A stretch of DNA of 64,000 bases from Linum tenue (lineage: Eukaryota > Streptophyta > Magnoliopsida > Malpighiales > Linaceae): the NCBI GenBank assembly GCA_946122785.1, contig CAMGYJ010000006.1:42552066-42616065 (forward strand), in the 5' to 3' direction. The notes beneath the pieces are model-generated. The model did no database searches. It was not told the origin of the DNA and was given only the letters and a program-made list of their open reading frames with translations. Positions 25,200 through 36,806 of this stretch are shown one piece after another; the stretch's first letter is position 1; every line of letters starts with the position of its first letter. The position numbers and the translations under genes were made by a program.

Positions 25200-26573
25200 T
25201 GATGACTCGATCTTTGCACATGTTTTACCCTTTGTTTCTTGATCTTTTAAGCTTGCATTATCGCTTCTTTGGCCTATTTTACGATAGGTTGTGTTCCTTA
25301 GTCACATTTCAGGTTCTAGCTCTTAAAGTGAAGCATAGGTGCAAGTTTCAAGTCAATCGGAGATCAATTGGCGACTCGGGGGAAGAAACTCGGGCTTCAC
25401 TTGAAGAATAATGGATTTCTACTTCATTTTATGACCATAGAATCATGTAATCATGTCATGAGAAGAAAGAGAACGAGACTACGAGCATTTGGGATCCAAT
25501 GACACCTGATTTGGAGTCCGAACGAGGGAGAAACGAAGAATCAAAGACAGGGGACCCGGATCAGAAAGCCCCGCCGGTCGTGAACGAAGCATTTTGTTGA
25601 TACTCGACCGGTCCTCTAAACACCCGACCGGGTATGTGGACTGGGTTTTGCGAACGCAGGCTGTTAAAAGCCTGTTTTGTGCGTTTTTTGGAGGGGGAGC
25701 TGTGTTTTGGACCCCAAACACCCAAGGGACGAACCAAAGAGAGAGAGGGACATATGAGGACAATCTTGGAGTAGAATTGGAGGATTTCTTCTCCTTGGAA
25801 TCTCGAAGAACAAGCCCAGACTTGAAGACTGACCGTCTGAAGATTCTTACTGCAGTCTCTCTCTTCTCTATGGAGTAACTTCCCTTCACTTAGGTTTTGA
25901 GGAACCCTGGATATTTTTGTTTGATTGGATGATTGTATGAGTACTCCTACTTGATAATCTTGATTTCATATTCAATCTATGCATGTTTTCATTATTCAAT
26001 TTTGCTTTAGTCGAGACTATTGATTCTACTTTGATCCTATGAGAGCGAATACCTGATTAGGTCAATAGAGCACCATAGATTGATAGTATTGGTTCGATTG
26101 CTTTACTCGATGGTTGATTAACTATTTTGTATCAATTGAGAACCTCATTCGATAGAGGGAATCTAGTTCAGAATGCCTTGATTGGTTGTTCTGGAGAAGG
26201 ATACGTTCCTCTAGGCAATTGACTCAAGAGGGCCTTGTTCCTTTAGTTGAGACTGAAGGTCTAGTTAAGGATTCTCCGCATTGTGAATGAAACTGAAACA
26301 GGTTAGAGACCATCAATCATTAATCTGGTTAGTGGCTAGTGGAAATCATACCTAAGTAAGTTCCCTACCTATAATTATATTAACTTTAACTGTAGTTTGC
26401 TAGAGTAGTCTTAGTTCTTCCATCCTAATCTGGTTTGCTAGATAATGAACTGAAGCTGAGTAATAGTAACTCTAGAGACCCGTGGATTCGATATTATTAC
26501 TTGAGCCACTATACTGCAGTCCCTTTCATTGGTTACACTTGGCCATTGTTAGGAGTTGTGTCATAGCGAGTCA
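25200..26573 (+). repeat. 3' LTR of E1
   Basis: 1374 bp from TGATGACTCGATC to GCGAGTCA. It starts like the E3 LTR (TGATTC..., then TTGCACATGTTTT). Relative to the 5' LTR it lacks one palindrome unit near 25590 and has a short extra segment near 26270. Confidence 0.8.
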
Positions 26574-27616
26574 GTAGTAGCATAGGGATTTAGTCATGAG
26601 TATGGGATTGACTATGAGGAGACTTTTGCACCAGTGGCGAAGATACAGACTGTACAATGTGTCCAAGCAGTAGCTGCTATGAAGTACTGGCCCCTAGTGC
26701 AATTGCATGTTAAAAACGCGTTTTTGCATGGTGATCTCAAGGAGACCATCTACATGGCTCGTCCTCCAGGCTATGCGAAGGGTGCTGCAAGTATGGTGTG
26801 TCGTCTGAAAATGTCATTGTATGGTCTCAAACAAGCTCCTAGAGCCTGGTTTGAGAAGTTCCATGGTACAATTGTGTAGGCTGGCTTTAATCAAAGTCAG
26901 AATGATCCCTCTTTGTTTTTGCGAAATACGGTACAAGGTATTACAATTTTACTTATGTATGTGGATGACATGATTATTTCAAGTGATGATCACGCAGGGA
27001 TTAAGGAACTCACTGAGTCTCTTCATCAAGCGTTTAAGCTCAATGAACTTGGAGATGTGTGGATTTACTAGTGGAACAGAACTTAAAGCTTAGCAGAGCT
27101 AGTGAGGATTTGCTAGATGATCAGACGATGTAGAGGACGATTATTGGATCAATTTGATATCTCAGCTCAACGAGACCAGACATCGCATATGTAGTGCAAG
27201 TGGTGAGTCAGTTCATTGGCATGGCACGAACTATGCATTTAGATGTTGTGCATAGGATCTTAAGGTATTTGCAGAATACTCAGGATGTTGGTATTTTCTT
27301 CTCGGCAAAAGAGGAGCCCATTCTCGAAGCCTTTGCAGACGCGGACGTTGCAGGGTGAGGTTGGGCAGTTCCTTTATATCATGGAGATGTAAGAAACAGG
27401 AGCGGATCTCGAAGTCTTCTACAGAAGGAGAGTACAGATCCATGTCTGAGGTAAGTTTAGAACTGGTATGGCTTCAGGGCTTGCTAGAGGAGATTGGTGT
27501 CGCATGCAATATGCTTATGAGACTGTTTGGTGATAACACAAGTGCCATCCGGATTGCAATGAATCCAGTTTTACATGATCGGACAAGAAAATGGAGACTC
27601 ATGTCCATTGTATTAG

Positions 27617-28553
27617 ATAATACGGCCCTAGGGGGTGTATTTTTTTTTTATCAAAGTCACGCAGCAAGCAATCAATCCTAAGATTGATTGAACTCAAATC
27701 AAGAACAACGCGTTCTTAATACGAAATTGGGATAAAACGGAACCAACGGACAATTCCACACCTGGGGAAAGCTCGTATGGTATAAAAGGGTAGCTGCTCG
27801 ACCACGATTGAAGAGGATATTCAATCGATACAAAGCTCACAAGCTTGGAATCCATTAAACTCAAACAAGTCGCAACTTGCACAAACTAAAGGGTTTATTT
27901 TTCGATTAATCAAAGTCCACTTTACAACGTGAATTGGAAAGGTATTTAAAGACAATAAACCCTAATAAAACCCTACATGAACAAGGAAACTAATTAGAAC
28001 AGGAAAAGGCTAAAAAAATCGTGTAAAACAAGATAACTTGCAAGCCAAGAAACTGACTTAAAACACAAGCAAGTCTGCCTAGGAAAACAGGCTTCATAGC
28101 GTCTTTGAGCCATTTGAAAATGGTATTCTAGGTTGATTCGAGTTCAACCAATTCCTATCCTCTGTATAAGAAAACTCCCTCTTTCACCTCCAACTTGAAA
28201 CAGCCCGAGATCATTCTCCAAACTCCAGATATAGGTCTTCAAAGTTGGTATCTCAACACAGTTTTCTGACAGTTTTCCAGTTTTGAGGTAGCAACTTTGA
28301 GTCCTTGGAAAACAACCTTAATGACATCATCTGGATCCACAAAGCATACCATTGGAAACATGGAAACTTTATCTGCAAAACAAACCCTTGATCTCCCATT
28401 TCCATTGAGCCATTTGTGAGATACAAGCTTCCAAAGTAGGCTACTTGAAATTGTTTCAACACTTAGCCAAAAATCAGAATTCTTCAACTGAGTTGAGATG
28501 GCTTCTTTGGAAAGTAATTGTGAATTGTGGATTGATCCAATTGGGATCATTTC
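27617..28553 (-). mobile_element. Z2: second 0.9-kb LTR-like element, inserted in Cop2 RNase H
   Basis: Flanked by ATTAG (27612-27616 and 28554-28558); removal of insert and one copy restores the copia reading H-C-I-R-K-L-V-S. On the minus strand it starts (T)GAAATGATCCC and ends CGTATTAT, close to the Z1 ends; the exact terminal base is ambiguous because of the T shared with the duplication. A TATA-like TTTAAATACC lies about 600 bp from the start, as in Z1. Confidence 0.75.
28239..28550 (-). CDS. Z2 reading frame, relative of the Z1 frame
   Basis: 104 codons starting two or three bases inside the Z2 terminus: MIPIGSIHNSQLLSKEAIST..., with FWLSVETIS and KWLNGNGRSRVCFADKV. Roughly 27 of the first 64 residues equal Z1 by eye. 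No known domain. The frame is shorter than in Z1 and diverges after the shared part. Confidence 0.45.
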   Translation of the reverse strand: MIPIGSIHNSQLLSKEAISTQLKNSDFWLSVETISSSLLWKLVSHKWLNGNGRSRVCFADKVSMFPMVCFVDPDDVIKVVFQGLKVATSKLENCQKTVLRYQL

Positions 28554-28709
28554 ATTAGGAAACTTGTGTCAGAAGGAGTTATTCAGCTCCGCTATGTGTC
28601 AACAGAAGACCAAATTGCAGATTTGTTGACAAAGGCGGTAGGAACCAGTCGTCATAGGTTTCTGTCTAACAAATTGATGTTGCAAAAGCATCATCAATTT
28701 GAGGGAGGG

Positions 28710-28955
28710 TGTTGAAATTTTTACTTTACCTAGTTTGAGTAGCTTATTGTAATTATCCCTTTTACGGAAGTTGTTAAGCTAGGTAGGGCTAGGTGTACAC
28801 GAGGGCTGTAACCTAGCTATATATCTCTCTCATGTATCCTATAAGACGTAGTTGAATACGATTGACTCTAGAATTCTACCTCTCCGGTATACTAGTCCTA
28901 ATTCTCAGGGAAACCATGTAAATTCGGTGTGTTTGTCGATTCTGTTTTCTTATCA
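28710..28955 (+). repeat. 3' LTR of Cop2
   Basis: 246 bp, from TGTTGAAATTTTTAC directly after the polypurine tract to TTTTCTTATCA. Its last 60 bp match 15468-15529. Confidence 0.8.
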
Positions 28956-30608
28956 TTCTGCACTACCAGTAAATTACTTCATTCCATCCTTTATCAGTAA
29001 AAAGATCGAGGACATATTTTTTCCATACTGCCCTGCAGAACCCAACAAGTGTTGGGACATTTCACACACAGGTGCTCCATGCTTTCATAACCACTTGGAC
29101 AAAGCACACGTAAACCGGTGACTCCTTTACTCTATCTCTTCAATTTATCTTGAGTCACAATATTGTTCTACATTACTAGCCAAACTGCATTTTGTGTCTA
29201 GGAATTAACTCATTGTTCCATACAAGATTATAACATTTCAACTCAGTTGAATGAGGTCTTAGAGTGCCCCGCACAGCTTTAACAAAATATCTGGTCATTG
29301 TGTTACCATTTCATGACAAGAACCCACATATGATTAGAGGTAAAAAATGAATTGGATTCATGAATTGGTAGATTCATGGATCAAAGAGATCGGTGGATTC
29401 GTGGATTGGATCATGGATCCAAGTGACATCTAAATATTGGACCCATATGTAAATTTTGAAAAGTTTAGGTACTCAAATGTCATAATAATAAAATTAAGCA
29501 CCAAAACGTAATTTCCAATAATAATTTTTTATAAAAATAAATTTTAGGTACCGAATTTTATAATATAAAAAGTATAGTTACCAAACTGTAATAATTTGTC
29601 AATAATCCATGAATCCACTAATCCAATTGGATTTGGATCAAATGGATTGAATTAATTGAATATTTAAGTTAATGGATTGAAATGGATTGCATTGGTGAAT
29701 AGGATTATAAATTGCCACCTCTACCTATTATATGGGGAAGGAAACTTACCTACATTTCAAAAAAATTCCTCGAGATCCAAAATCCAACCGAAATAATTGA
29801 AGATCCCGTAACATTATGTGCTTTACCAGATGCTTCATGATCCATGTCACCCACAAGGAACAACATCTAACTATTATATCCCATATGTACCTCACAACAC
29901 AAGGTTGATTCCATATTTTAAAGCTCATCATGCACATCCCTCCCTCTTTTTTAGAAGAGCTCGAAAACCCCAAGAGGCAATAAATTTTTTCCTCAAACTA
30001 CTTTCATCTAGTCCGTCTAGGAAATCATTGTAGATTTTCTCAATACATTTTAGCACACAAGTTGGTAGCAAAAAAAAAAAAAGACTCATCCAATAGTTTA
30101 ACACACTAGTAATAAAGAAAGAAATAAGTTGAATCCTTCCAGCATAACTCAATAACTTAGATCTACTGTTTCTAATCTTATGTGTTATCTTCTTTACAAG
30201 TGTCTGACAATCCTTACTTTATAGCTTTCATGTGATAAGTGATACCCTAAGTACTTAACCGATAGGACATTTAGTGGGAATCTTGTATAGGTTGTGATCG
30301 CTTCTATTTCTTATCTTGGAATTCCACCAAAAAAGAGTTGTATCTTGGCTTGATTACATCTCAAACCTGATATCTTATCGAATTCATCTAGTAATTTGTT
30401 CAAACAAGCTACATGCTTACTAATCCATTGGTGAAGACTGATGGGCCTTTAGTGAAGCACAAATGGGAAATGAACAAAGAATTACACCTAGGTGATATGA
30501 GATTTATTTAATTTGTATTTCTCTTCTCATCGAGCAAGATAACCCTTGCATGGCTATTACAAATAGATAAGGAGACAAAGGGCAGTCTTGCCTGAAACCC
30601 TTAGCAGA
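28956..30608 (-). pseudogene. Second L1-type LINE ORF2 remnant
   Basis: On the minus strand 30600-30550 reads GFRQDCPLSPYLFVIAM (the GxxQGxPLSPxLF block with changes). 30152-29928 reads SYAGRIQLISFFITSVLNYW, and 29973-29746 holds the MMSFKIWNQ segment. 29120-29030 reads LRVLCPSGYESMEHLCVKCP, the zf-RVT zinc-binding motif. It is a different, more decayed copy than the LINE at 1921-14035. A hAT-like miniature interrupts it at 29335-29723. The 5' side ends at the Athila sequence near 30609; no duplication was found. Confidence 0.82.
29335..29723. mobile_element. hAT-like miniature transposon
   Basis: The left end TAGAGGTAAAAAATG and the right end (minus strand) TAGAGGTGGCAATTTATAA are related inverted ends of the plant hAT type. 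The flanking 8-mers CATATGAT (29327-29334) and CCTATTAT (29724-29731) agree at six of eight positions, as an old 8-bp duplication would. The interior is AT-rich with many GGATT/GAATTG repeats and has no coding capacity. Confidence 0.7.
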
Positions 30609-32460
30609 AGAAAATTACCACACAACCCTTCGGAATCTAAGAACAGTTGCGAGACATCAATATCCTCCACTGGCGGATCAACAACGTCAATCTCAAGTTC
30701 CACCAAGGCCTAGAACAATGGGATCTTACTTTTGTCCGGGGATCAAGGATATTCAGTCACCCATACGATACCCATGTCTCTTGGGGAAAGAGTCAAAATC
30801 ACGCCAGGAATGATTTCCATGATCAAGACCGACTACCAGTTCAAGGGGACAAAGGATGAAATACCTCATCATCATGTAGAGGAATTACTGTTGCTAACCG
30901 ATGGTCTGAATGTGAATGGGGCGGTTAGAGAAATGGTTCGTCTCCGACTCTTCCATTCTCACTTGTGGGAGGATCCCGAAAGTGGTTTATGAGACAACCT
31001 CACCATTCCATCACTTCGTGGGAGGAGCTGTGCAACTAGTCTTAAACAGATTCTACACCCCCTCCAAGACCGCGAGCATGTGAGCCATCATCAATGCTTT
31101 CAAGCAAAAGGAGAACGAGACCTTGGGAGAATCATGGGAGAGGTTCAATGTTTTACTCTTCAAATGCCCTCACCATGGTGTCGAGGATTGGAGAAAGGTA
31201 TAGATTTTCTTCAAGGGACTTAAAGATGAAGAGAGGTAATGCATCTTGAAGACGGCTGGGGAAACTTGAAAAATCAGGAACCAGAGTACATCTTGAATCT
31301 ACTACAGGATATGGAGGAAATGAACATGATTGGCAAGAGTTACAAGAAGAGAAAGATCTCGAAACTTTTAGCCCCACCTCGCTTGCGCCTAACCCACCGG
31401 TGGATAATGAAGATGAGCAGACACCTTCACCAACTAAGAACAACAAGAAGAACTCATCGTCTGAGGCAGGAATTGACGCACCATTGCCGATTTTTTGGCT
31501 TGAAGCACCCACTGCAAACGATTCCTTAGAATCACATCAAGAACTTATGATGGATGGAAGAGAATCTTACCAATTCATTGGAAATAGCTACGACCTAAAC
31601 AATTTCATGGTATAACTACAGGAAGCTGCAGGAGAGACCTTGACCGAGCAAAAGCGGTAGAAGAATTTATGGGTCTTTTCCGGCTAACATCCGTGAATTG
31701 AAAAAAATTAAGAAAGAAATAACGAGGGTATAAAAAATCTACAAGAGAAAATCTCTTAGATTTCATAGCTAATAGAGGATAAGGAATCGGAAGGAGGGTA
31801 TAGCAGTCACCACTCCATCACAAGAAATGGCTGCGGAGCAAGTGAATCTCAATCTATCGAGGATGGAAGCCCCGATGGCTAGAAACAAGTCTCGAGCGAA
31901 GAATAAGAATTCGACGGCACCCTACCCTTCGAGGTTGAAGAACGAAACTCTTGAAGATGAATTTGCGGAGTTCCTAATTCTTCTGAAATAATTTCGGGTT
32001 GATACCCCATTCCTTGATGTTGTGACTCAGATCCCTAAATATGCAATGTTCGTGAAGAATTTTTTGACTAAAAAGGAGAAATTGGGAGAGGTCTCAACTA
32101 TTGGCTTCAACGAGATGTGTTCAGCGGTTCTTCAGAACAAGCTTATGGAAAAGAAAAAAACGACACATGGAGTTTTACTATAACTTGCATGATTGATGAT
32201 GCTTTGTTTAAAAAATGTTTTCATATCTAGGGGCTAGTATTAACGTCATGCCTTACCTAGTTTTTACGAAGTTAGATGTAGGTGAACTAACCACTACTCA
32301 GATGAATATCCCACTAGCAAATTGATCTATTGTGTTCCCCAAGGGAATAGTTCAAGATTTACTTGTTAAGGTTGATATATTCATATTTCCATCTGACTTC
32401 ATTGTCTTAGACATGCATGGAGATGTCGATGGTCCCCTAATTCTAAGAATAACCATTTCT
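30609..32460 (+). pseudogene. Athila-type gag and protease remnant
   Basis: Starts with NLRTVARHQYPPLADQQRQ, the gag leader also seen at 36900, then frames broken by many stops carry GVEDWRK-like and acidic segments of gag. Around 32225-32430 the protease-linked stretch can be read: YLGASINVMPYLVFTKLDVG (first base of the D codon changed), then KGIVQDLLVKVDIFIFPSDF. The catalytic aspartate appears lost (Y for D before LGAS). 31240-32200 is too decayed to assign in detail. No LTR is attached. Confidence 0.75.
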
Positions 32461-32710
32461 AGCGATGGCTAAATCGACCATTGATATGCAAGATGGTAAA
32501 ATGATGCTAGAGATAGGAGATGATGAGATCATATTTATGAATAAGGCCAGCGTGCGTAATAATGAAGCGTGTGATTATCTGAACTTTTCATAAGATTTTC
32601 GTAATGTGTATAGTGTTCCTCCTTTCCAATACCAAGTGACTGATGATCCACTTGAACAATGTATTGTTTTAGGTGCCGAGATTGCAAAGGATTTGAACAT
32701 GGACGAGTAG

Positions 32711-34600
32711 TTGAGCACACTGGATGACGGGATTAGTGAAGAGAATGACAAGGGGGTGGAGACTCTTCCAGAAATAACTCGAATTGCACCATCAATTGAA
32801 GAGCCATCGAGTTTAGAATTGAAGCTGCTACCCGAATACTTGGAATATGCTTTTCTGCGAGAAGGCTCGAAAATTCTGGTGATAATCAACGCGAATCTCA
32901 CCGCAGAGCAGAAGACGGCTCTAGTTCAACTGCTAAGGAGGCATGGAAGGGCTATATCTTGGAAGATAACGGACATTCAAGGGATCAACTCATCCTTCTG
33001 CACTCATAAAATTAACTTAGAAGATATCAGCAATTCGGTAATTCAACCACACCGTCACTTTAATCCCAATATGGTGGAAGTAGTTAAAGTCGAGATCATT
33101 AAGTTTCTCGATACAAGAATCATTTATCTCATTTTGGATAGCACTTGGGTGAGCCCAACTCAGGTGGTACCAAAGAAGGGAGGGACTACAGTTGTCCCAA
33201 ACGATAACAACGAACTCATCCCTACTCGAACAGTCACAGGGTGGCGAGTTTGTATTGATTATCATAGGCTTAATGAAATAACTATGAATGACCACTTTCC
33301 TCTCCCTTTCCTTGATCAAGTATTGTAACGACTCGCCGACCACGACTATTACTACTTCCTGGACAAAATGTTTGGCTACTTCCAGATTCCTATTTGACCA
33401 AAGGACCAAGAAAAGACAATGTTCACCTGCCCTTTTGGAACATTCGCCTATAGAAGAATCCCCTTCGATCTTTGCATTGCTCTTGCAACATTCCAACGAT
33501 GCATGATTGTTATTTTCGACAAGTTGGTCGAGGATATCATAAAGTTCTTCATGCACGATTTTTCTGTGGTTGGTGACCCTTTCGACCTCTGGCTTTGTAA
33601 TCTGGGTAAGGTGTTGGAGATGTGTACAAAAACCAAGTTCTCACTCAATTGGTAAAAATGTCATTTCATGGTTCAAGAAGGGATAGTGCTTGGACATAAA
33701 ATATCCAAGAAGGGTATCGAGGTGGACAGAGAAAAAGTCGAAACCATTAGCAAGCTACCCCCATCAACTACGATAAAGGGAATTCATAGTTTTCTCGGTC
33801 ATGCTGGTTTTTACAGAAGATTCATACAAGATTTCTCCAAGATTGCCCTACCTCTCATCAAACTACTTTAAAAAGACGCAGTCTTCAAATTTTCTCCAGA
33901 ATGCATGGATGCTTTCAAGACATTAAAGAGTCGGTTAAACACTGTCCCAATCATGGTGACTTTGAACTGGAAATGTCCTTTCGAACTGATGTGTGATGCG
34001 AGCGATTTCGCGGTAGGAACAGTTTTGGGTCAAAGAAGAGACAAACACTTTTAACCGATCTGTTACGCAATCAAAACTCTGGGTGAAGCTCAAGAAAATT
34101 ACACTACCGTTGAAAAGGAGCTACTTGTTATAGTCTTTGCATTTGACAAATTCCGACCCTACTTAGTTCTTTCCAAGGTCATCGTTTACATGGATCATTC
34201 TGCTCTTTGTTACTTGATGATGAAGTTGGACTCTAAACCTTGTCTTATCCGTTTGATAATTTTATCGCAAGAGTTTGACATTGAAATCAAGGACAAGAAG
34301 GGGCGGAGAACCTCGCAACTGACCATCTTTCCAGGTTAGAGGAGCCAACGGGAAATGAACTATCCAAGGTAAATTAATGATTCATTCCCAGATGGAAGAC
34401 TTTATCTTGTGCAAACAAGTGAAGACAATCCCCCATGGTTTGCAGTTGTGGCAAATTATCTGGCAACAAAGCAGCTTCTGAATGATATGACTCGTCTTGA
34501 GCGGAATAAATTCTTCTTAGAGATTAAGGCCAGTAAAGCCATTTCAGAAGGCCGGATATACCTTGCGAATTACTTGTTGCATAGATCATCCCATGAGGTG
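32711..34600 (+). pseudogene. Athila-type pol: RT and RNase H, start of integrase
   Basis: LLPEYLEYAFLREGSKILVI leads into RT with GWRVCIDYHRLNEITMNDHF (32711-33328), YYFLDKMFGYFQIPI, FGTFAYRRIPFDLC, and FMHDFSVVGD at the catalytic box: the usual FMDDFSVFG has lost one catalytic aspartate (D to H). RNase H follows near 33960 with CPFELMCDASDFAVGTVLGQ and YTTVEKELLVIVFAFDKF, and then PPWFAVVANYLATKQLLND of the pre-integrase part (34430-34520). At about 34575 the plus-strand homology stops and minus-strand gag begins. At least six stops are present. Confidence 0.88.
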
Positions 34601-35049
34601 CTGGAGTGATGTGGTTGATTGTGCAACCATTTCTTTGAAGCACCACTCAAGGTAAACGGAAATAACCATAATCGAATAGCCTTTTGAGAAACTCCATTCA
34701 TTCTGATTCCCGTCAATTCGTAAAATGACTTGACATGTGCATGAGCATCTTCACTCATCATCTCACTGAATTGAACCTCACTTTGAAGCATTGAAATTGT
34801 GTCCGAATTTATCACATAATCGTAGTTGGACAATGTCAGATGAGGAATAGGTGATTGAACATTATCCACACTTGGCCTAGAGTACGAACCCATTGTTCTT
34901 GGCCTCGGTGGAACTTGAGCTTGGGGATCTGCCATTGGTGGAGTTTGAGGTCTTGCAACTCTTCTCAGATTCTGAAGGGTTCTCTCGATTTCTGTATCAA
35001 GAGGTAATATTTCCAAGGAATCTCTTCTTCGCACGCAAAGGTGATACAA
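34570..35049 (-). pseudogene. Athila-type gag, N-terminal part, opposite orientation
   Basis: An open frame of 159 codons: leader ERTLQNLRRVARPQTPPMA, then SYSRPSVDNVQSPIPHLTLS, and the retrotransposon gag core AHVKSFYELTGIRMNGVSQ, LWLFPFTLSGASKKWLHNQP and STSWDDLCNK. It stops where the Athila pol remnant from the left ends. It is the same family as the plus-strand gag at 36807. Belongs with the primer site and LTR to its right. Confidence 0.85.
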
Positions 35050-35230
35050 AACACAACCTCAACAACAATGACGTACAAAGTTGGATAACGAAATAAACAA
35101 TGAAACACACACGAAAATAAATAAAACAAAGCAAAAATGAAACAAACACGTAAATAACAGAAACCCACACAAAACAAAACAAGGTAAAGACTAACTGACA
35201 ACTTAATGGTTTTCTACTAGTAGCCAACGG

Positions 35231-35248
35231 TCCCCGGCAACGGCGCCA
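35231..35248 (-). other. Primer-binding site, tRNA-Asp type
   Basis: The minus strand reads TGGCGCCGTTGCCGGGGA, a perfect complement of the plant tRNA-Asp(GTC) 3' end including CCA, 7 bp from the LTR edge at 35256. Between it and the gag frame (35050-35230) lies an untranslated leader. Confidence 0.88.
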
Positions 35249-35255
35249 AAAAGCT

Positions 35256-36802
35256 TGATGGGTTCAATCCGTGTAGATTATTGCCAATGGTTAGCACGTG
35301 TTAGCAACTACCCATCCCAAGCAAAGTTTAACTTAAGATGGCATTTTCGTATAATGGTGATCAAGGTCGTATTTTACTCGGGTCCTAGTACCCTATCCTA
35401 CTTCCCACCTTGTTGCTAATTATTTAATCGGTTTTTGAGGTTTAAGTGGAGGACTTGAGAAGATAACTAGAATAGATATTGATCAAAGATAAAAGTAGGT
35501 ACTTCGGGGAACTAATCCTCCCCCTAGCTTAGGTTTACTATGCATGCATAAATACTTAGGGTTATCGAATGTGGTGAGTGAGCTCTTTTCCGTGGGCGTT
35601 CATGGTTATCCACACGCCTCCGAGTACGCCTCCCCTAAACCCATATATGGTCAACTCGATCTAGGATATCGTATATGGGGCATTATGTTTGTAGCTCCTT
35701 TCAATGGATACTTTCCATCGTCCACACTGAGGTTTCATCTCGGGTTCTATATAGGAAGGCTAACCTACGGCATGGGTTCGGCCGCCTCAACCACCATAGG
35801 TCCCTATTCATACATCTATCACGATTTGCTTGGTGGCGCATACCCGTCCAACCCTAGAACTCCATACCCAGCATAGAAGCATAAAGTATGCTAATAGAGA
35901 AGATTAGGGCGACTTACCCAAACACAATCAAAGATAGAATAGCAATAGAATCAACTAGATAACACATTCATTCATTCAAACCCTAAAATGTTCATACATA
36001 CATAATAAACCCTAAAACTAGGGTTTGGGGTTTGGAACCCCTAGTACCTTAGAGGACTACTCCATAAATGAGGGGAGAAGAAATATAGAAGAACCTGAAG
36101 AAGACTTATGTTGAGGAAGATGATCCCTCTCTTCTAGCTCCTTCTCCTTCCTCTCCTTCCTTTTCCTTCCTTCGGCTTCTCTCTCTTCTCTCTCTCTCTA
36201 AAACCATAAATTTCTCTCAAAATCATCCCATCTAAAAGGGGGAAAGGGTTCTTCTATTTATAGGAAATCTGGGAACGCAGAAGTTCACGGCCAGAAGCAC
36301 AGAGATAGCGGTCGTGATCTTTAGAAGTGAGGCCACGATCTTGAAACGTCGTCGTCCTAGCCTTCAGAAATGAGGAGATTGCGGGCTGACATCATGGTCG
36401 AGGTCACGATCTTCCTCACAGTCAAATAATGTTGCGGTCGTGATTCGACTGGGGAAAGTCTATGTTTCTCCCTGGCTCCTTCCCCGTGAAGTTCACACCC
36501 TGAGCCCTTCAATTCGTGGCCGCGATCTGGAGCTTCTGAGCCGCGATCTTCAGCTTGCGTTTGTGGTCTACGTTCCCGATCGTGATCTTCAGCTTCCTGG
36601 CCATGATCTTCAGCTTCCTGCCCCCTTGCTACACTTGTGACCTTGTTTTGTACCTAATTCGCATATATCGTCTAATACACCCTAAAATCACATCGAATTC
36701 ACATAGGGATGCAATCAACGATGTTAAAGCAATTATGAACATGAATTGGCACTAAACAAACCTTTATATGAGGGTTAAATAACACTAATTTAGGTGTTAC
36801 CA
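35256..36802 (-). repeat. Athila-type 5' LTR in minus orientation
   Basis: 1547 bp; on the minus strand starts TGGTAACACC at 36802 and ends CCATCA at 35256, followed by the primer site. It holds repeated GC-rich motifs (variants of GGCCGCGATC and GATCTTCAGC, 36290-36625). A second LTR was not found, so limits are inferred from TG/CA ends, the primer site and the gag sequence that abuts at 36803. The plus frame at 35544-35876 is fortuitous. Confidence 0.7.
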
Positions 36803-36806
36803 CGGG

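Larger units (their letters stand above)
20225..26573 (+). mobile_element. E1: large non-autonomous Athila/Tat-like LTR element
   Basis: LTRs of about 1.35 kb (20225-21573, first ~45 bp missing; 25200-26573) flank 3.6 kb of internal DNA with a tRNA-Asp-type primer site, a broken acidic reading frame and a polypurine tract, but no protease, RT or integrase motif. E4 (49854-54630) is a relative with the same protein start. A 0.9-kb element, Z1, is inserted at 23318-24190. Mobilisation in trans by an Athila/Tat-like partner is an inference from the primer site and the shared 3' motifs. Confidence 0.82.
26574..28709 (+). pseudogene. Cop2: Ty1/copia RT and RNase H remnant, split by Z2
   Basis: The RT part starts near 26600 with YGIDYEETFAPVAKIQ and continues VQLHVKNAFLHGDLKETIYM, CRLKMSLYGLKQAPRAWF and the catalytic YVDD within LLMYVDDMIIS near 26955. 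RNase H follows with RPDIAYVVQVVSQF and, near 27540, GDNTSAIRIAMNPVLHDRT. The frame breaks at 27616, where Z2 is inserted, and resumes at 28559 with KLVSEGVIQLRYVSTEDQIA, ending LMLQKHHQFEGGC before a polypurine tract (GAGGGAGGG). Stops and indels are frequent. Gag, protease and integrase are missing: the DNA left of 26574 is E1. Confidence 0.88.

Noticed and set aside
35231..35250. Sequence equal to the 3' end of tRNA-Asp including CCA
   Set aside because: Only 18 bp match and it sits at an LTR edge: a primer-binding site, not a tRNA gene. The same holds for 53674-53691 and for the tRNA-Met-like pieces at 15530, 20061 and 56081.
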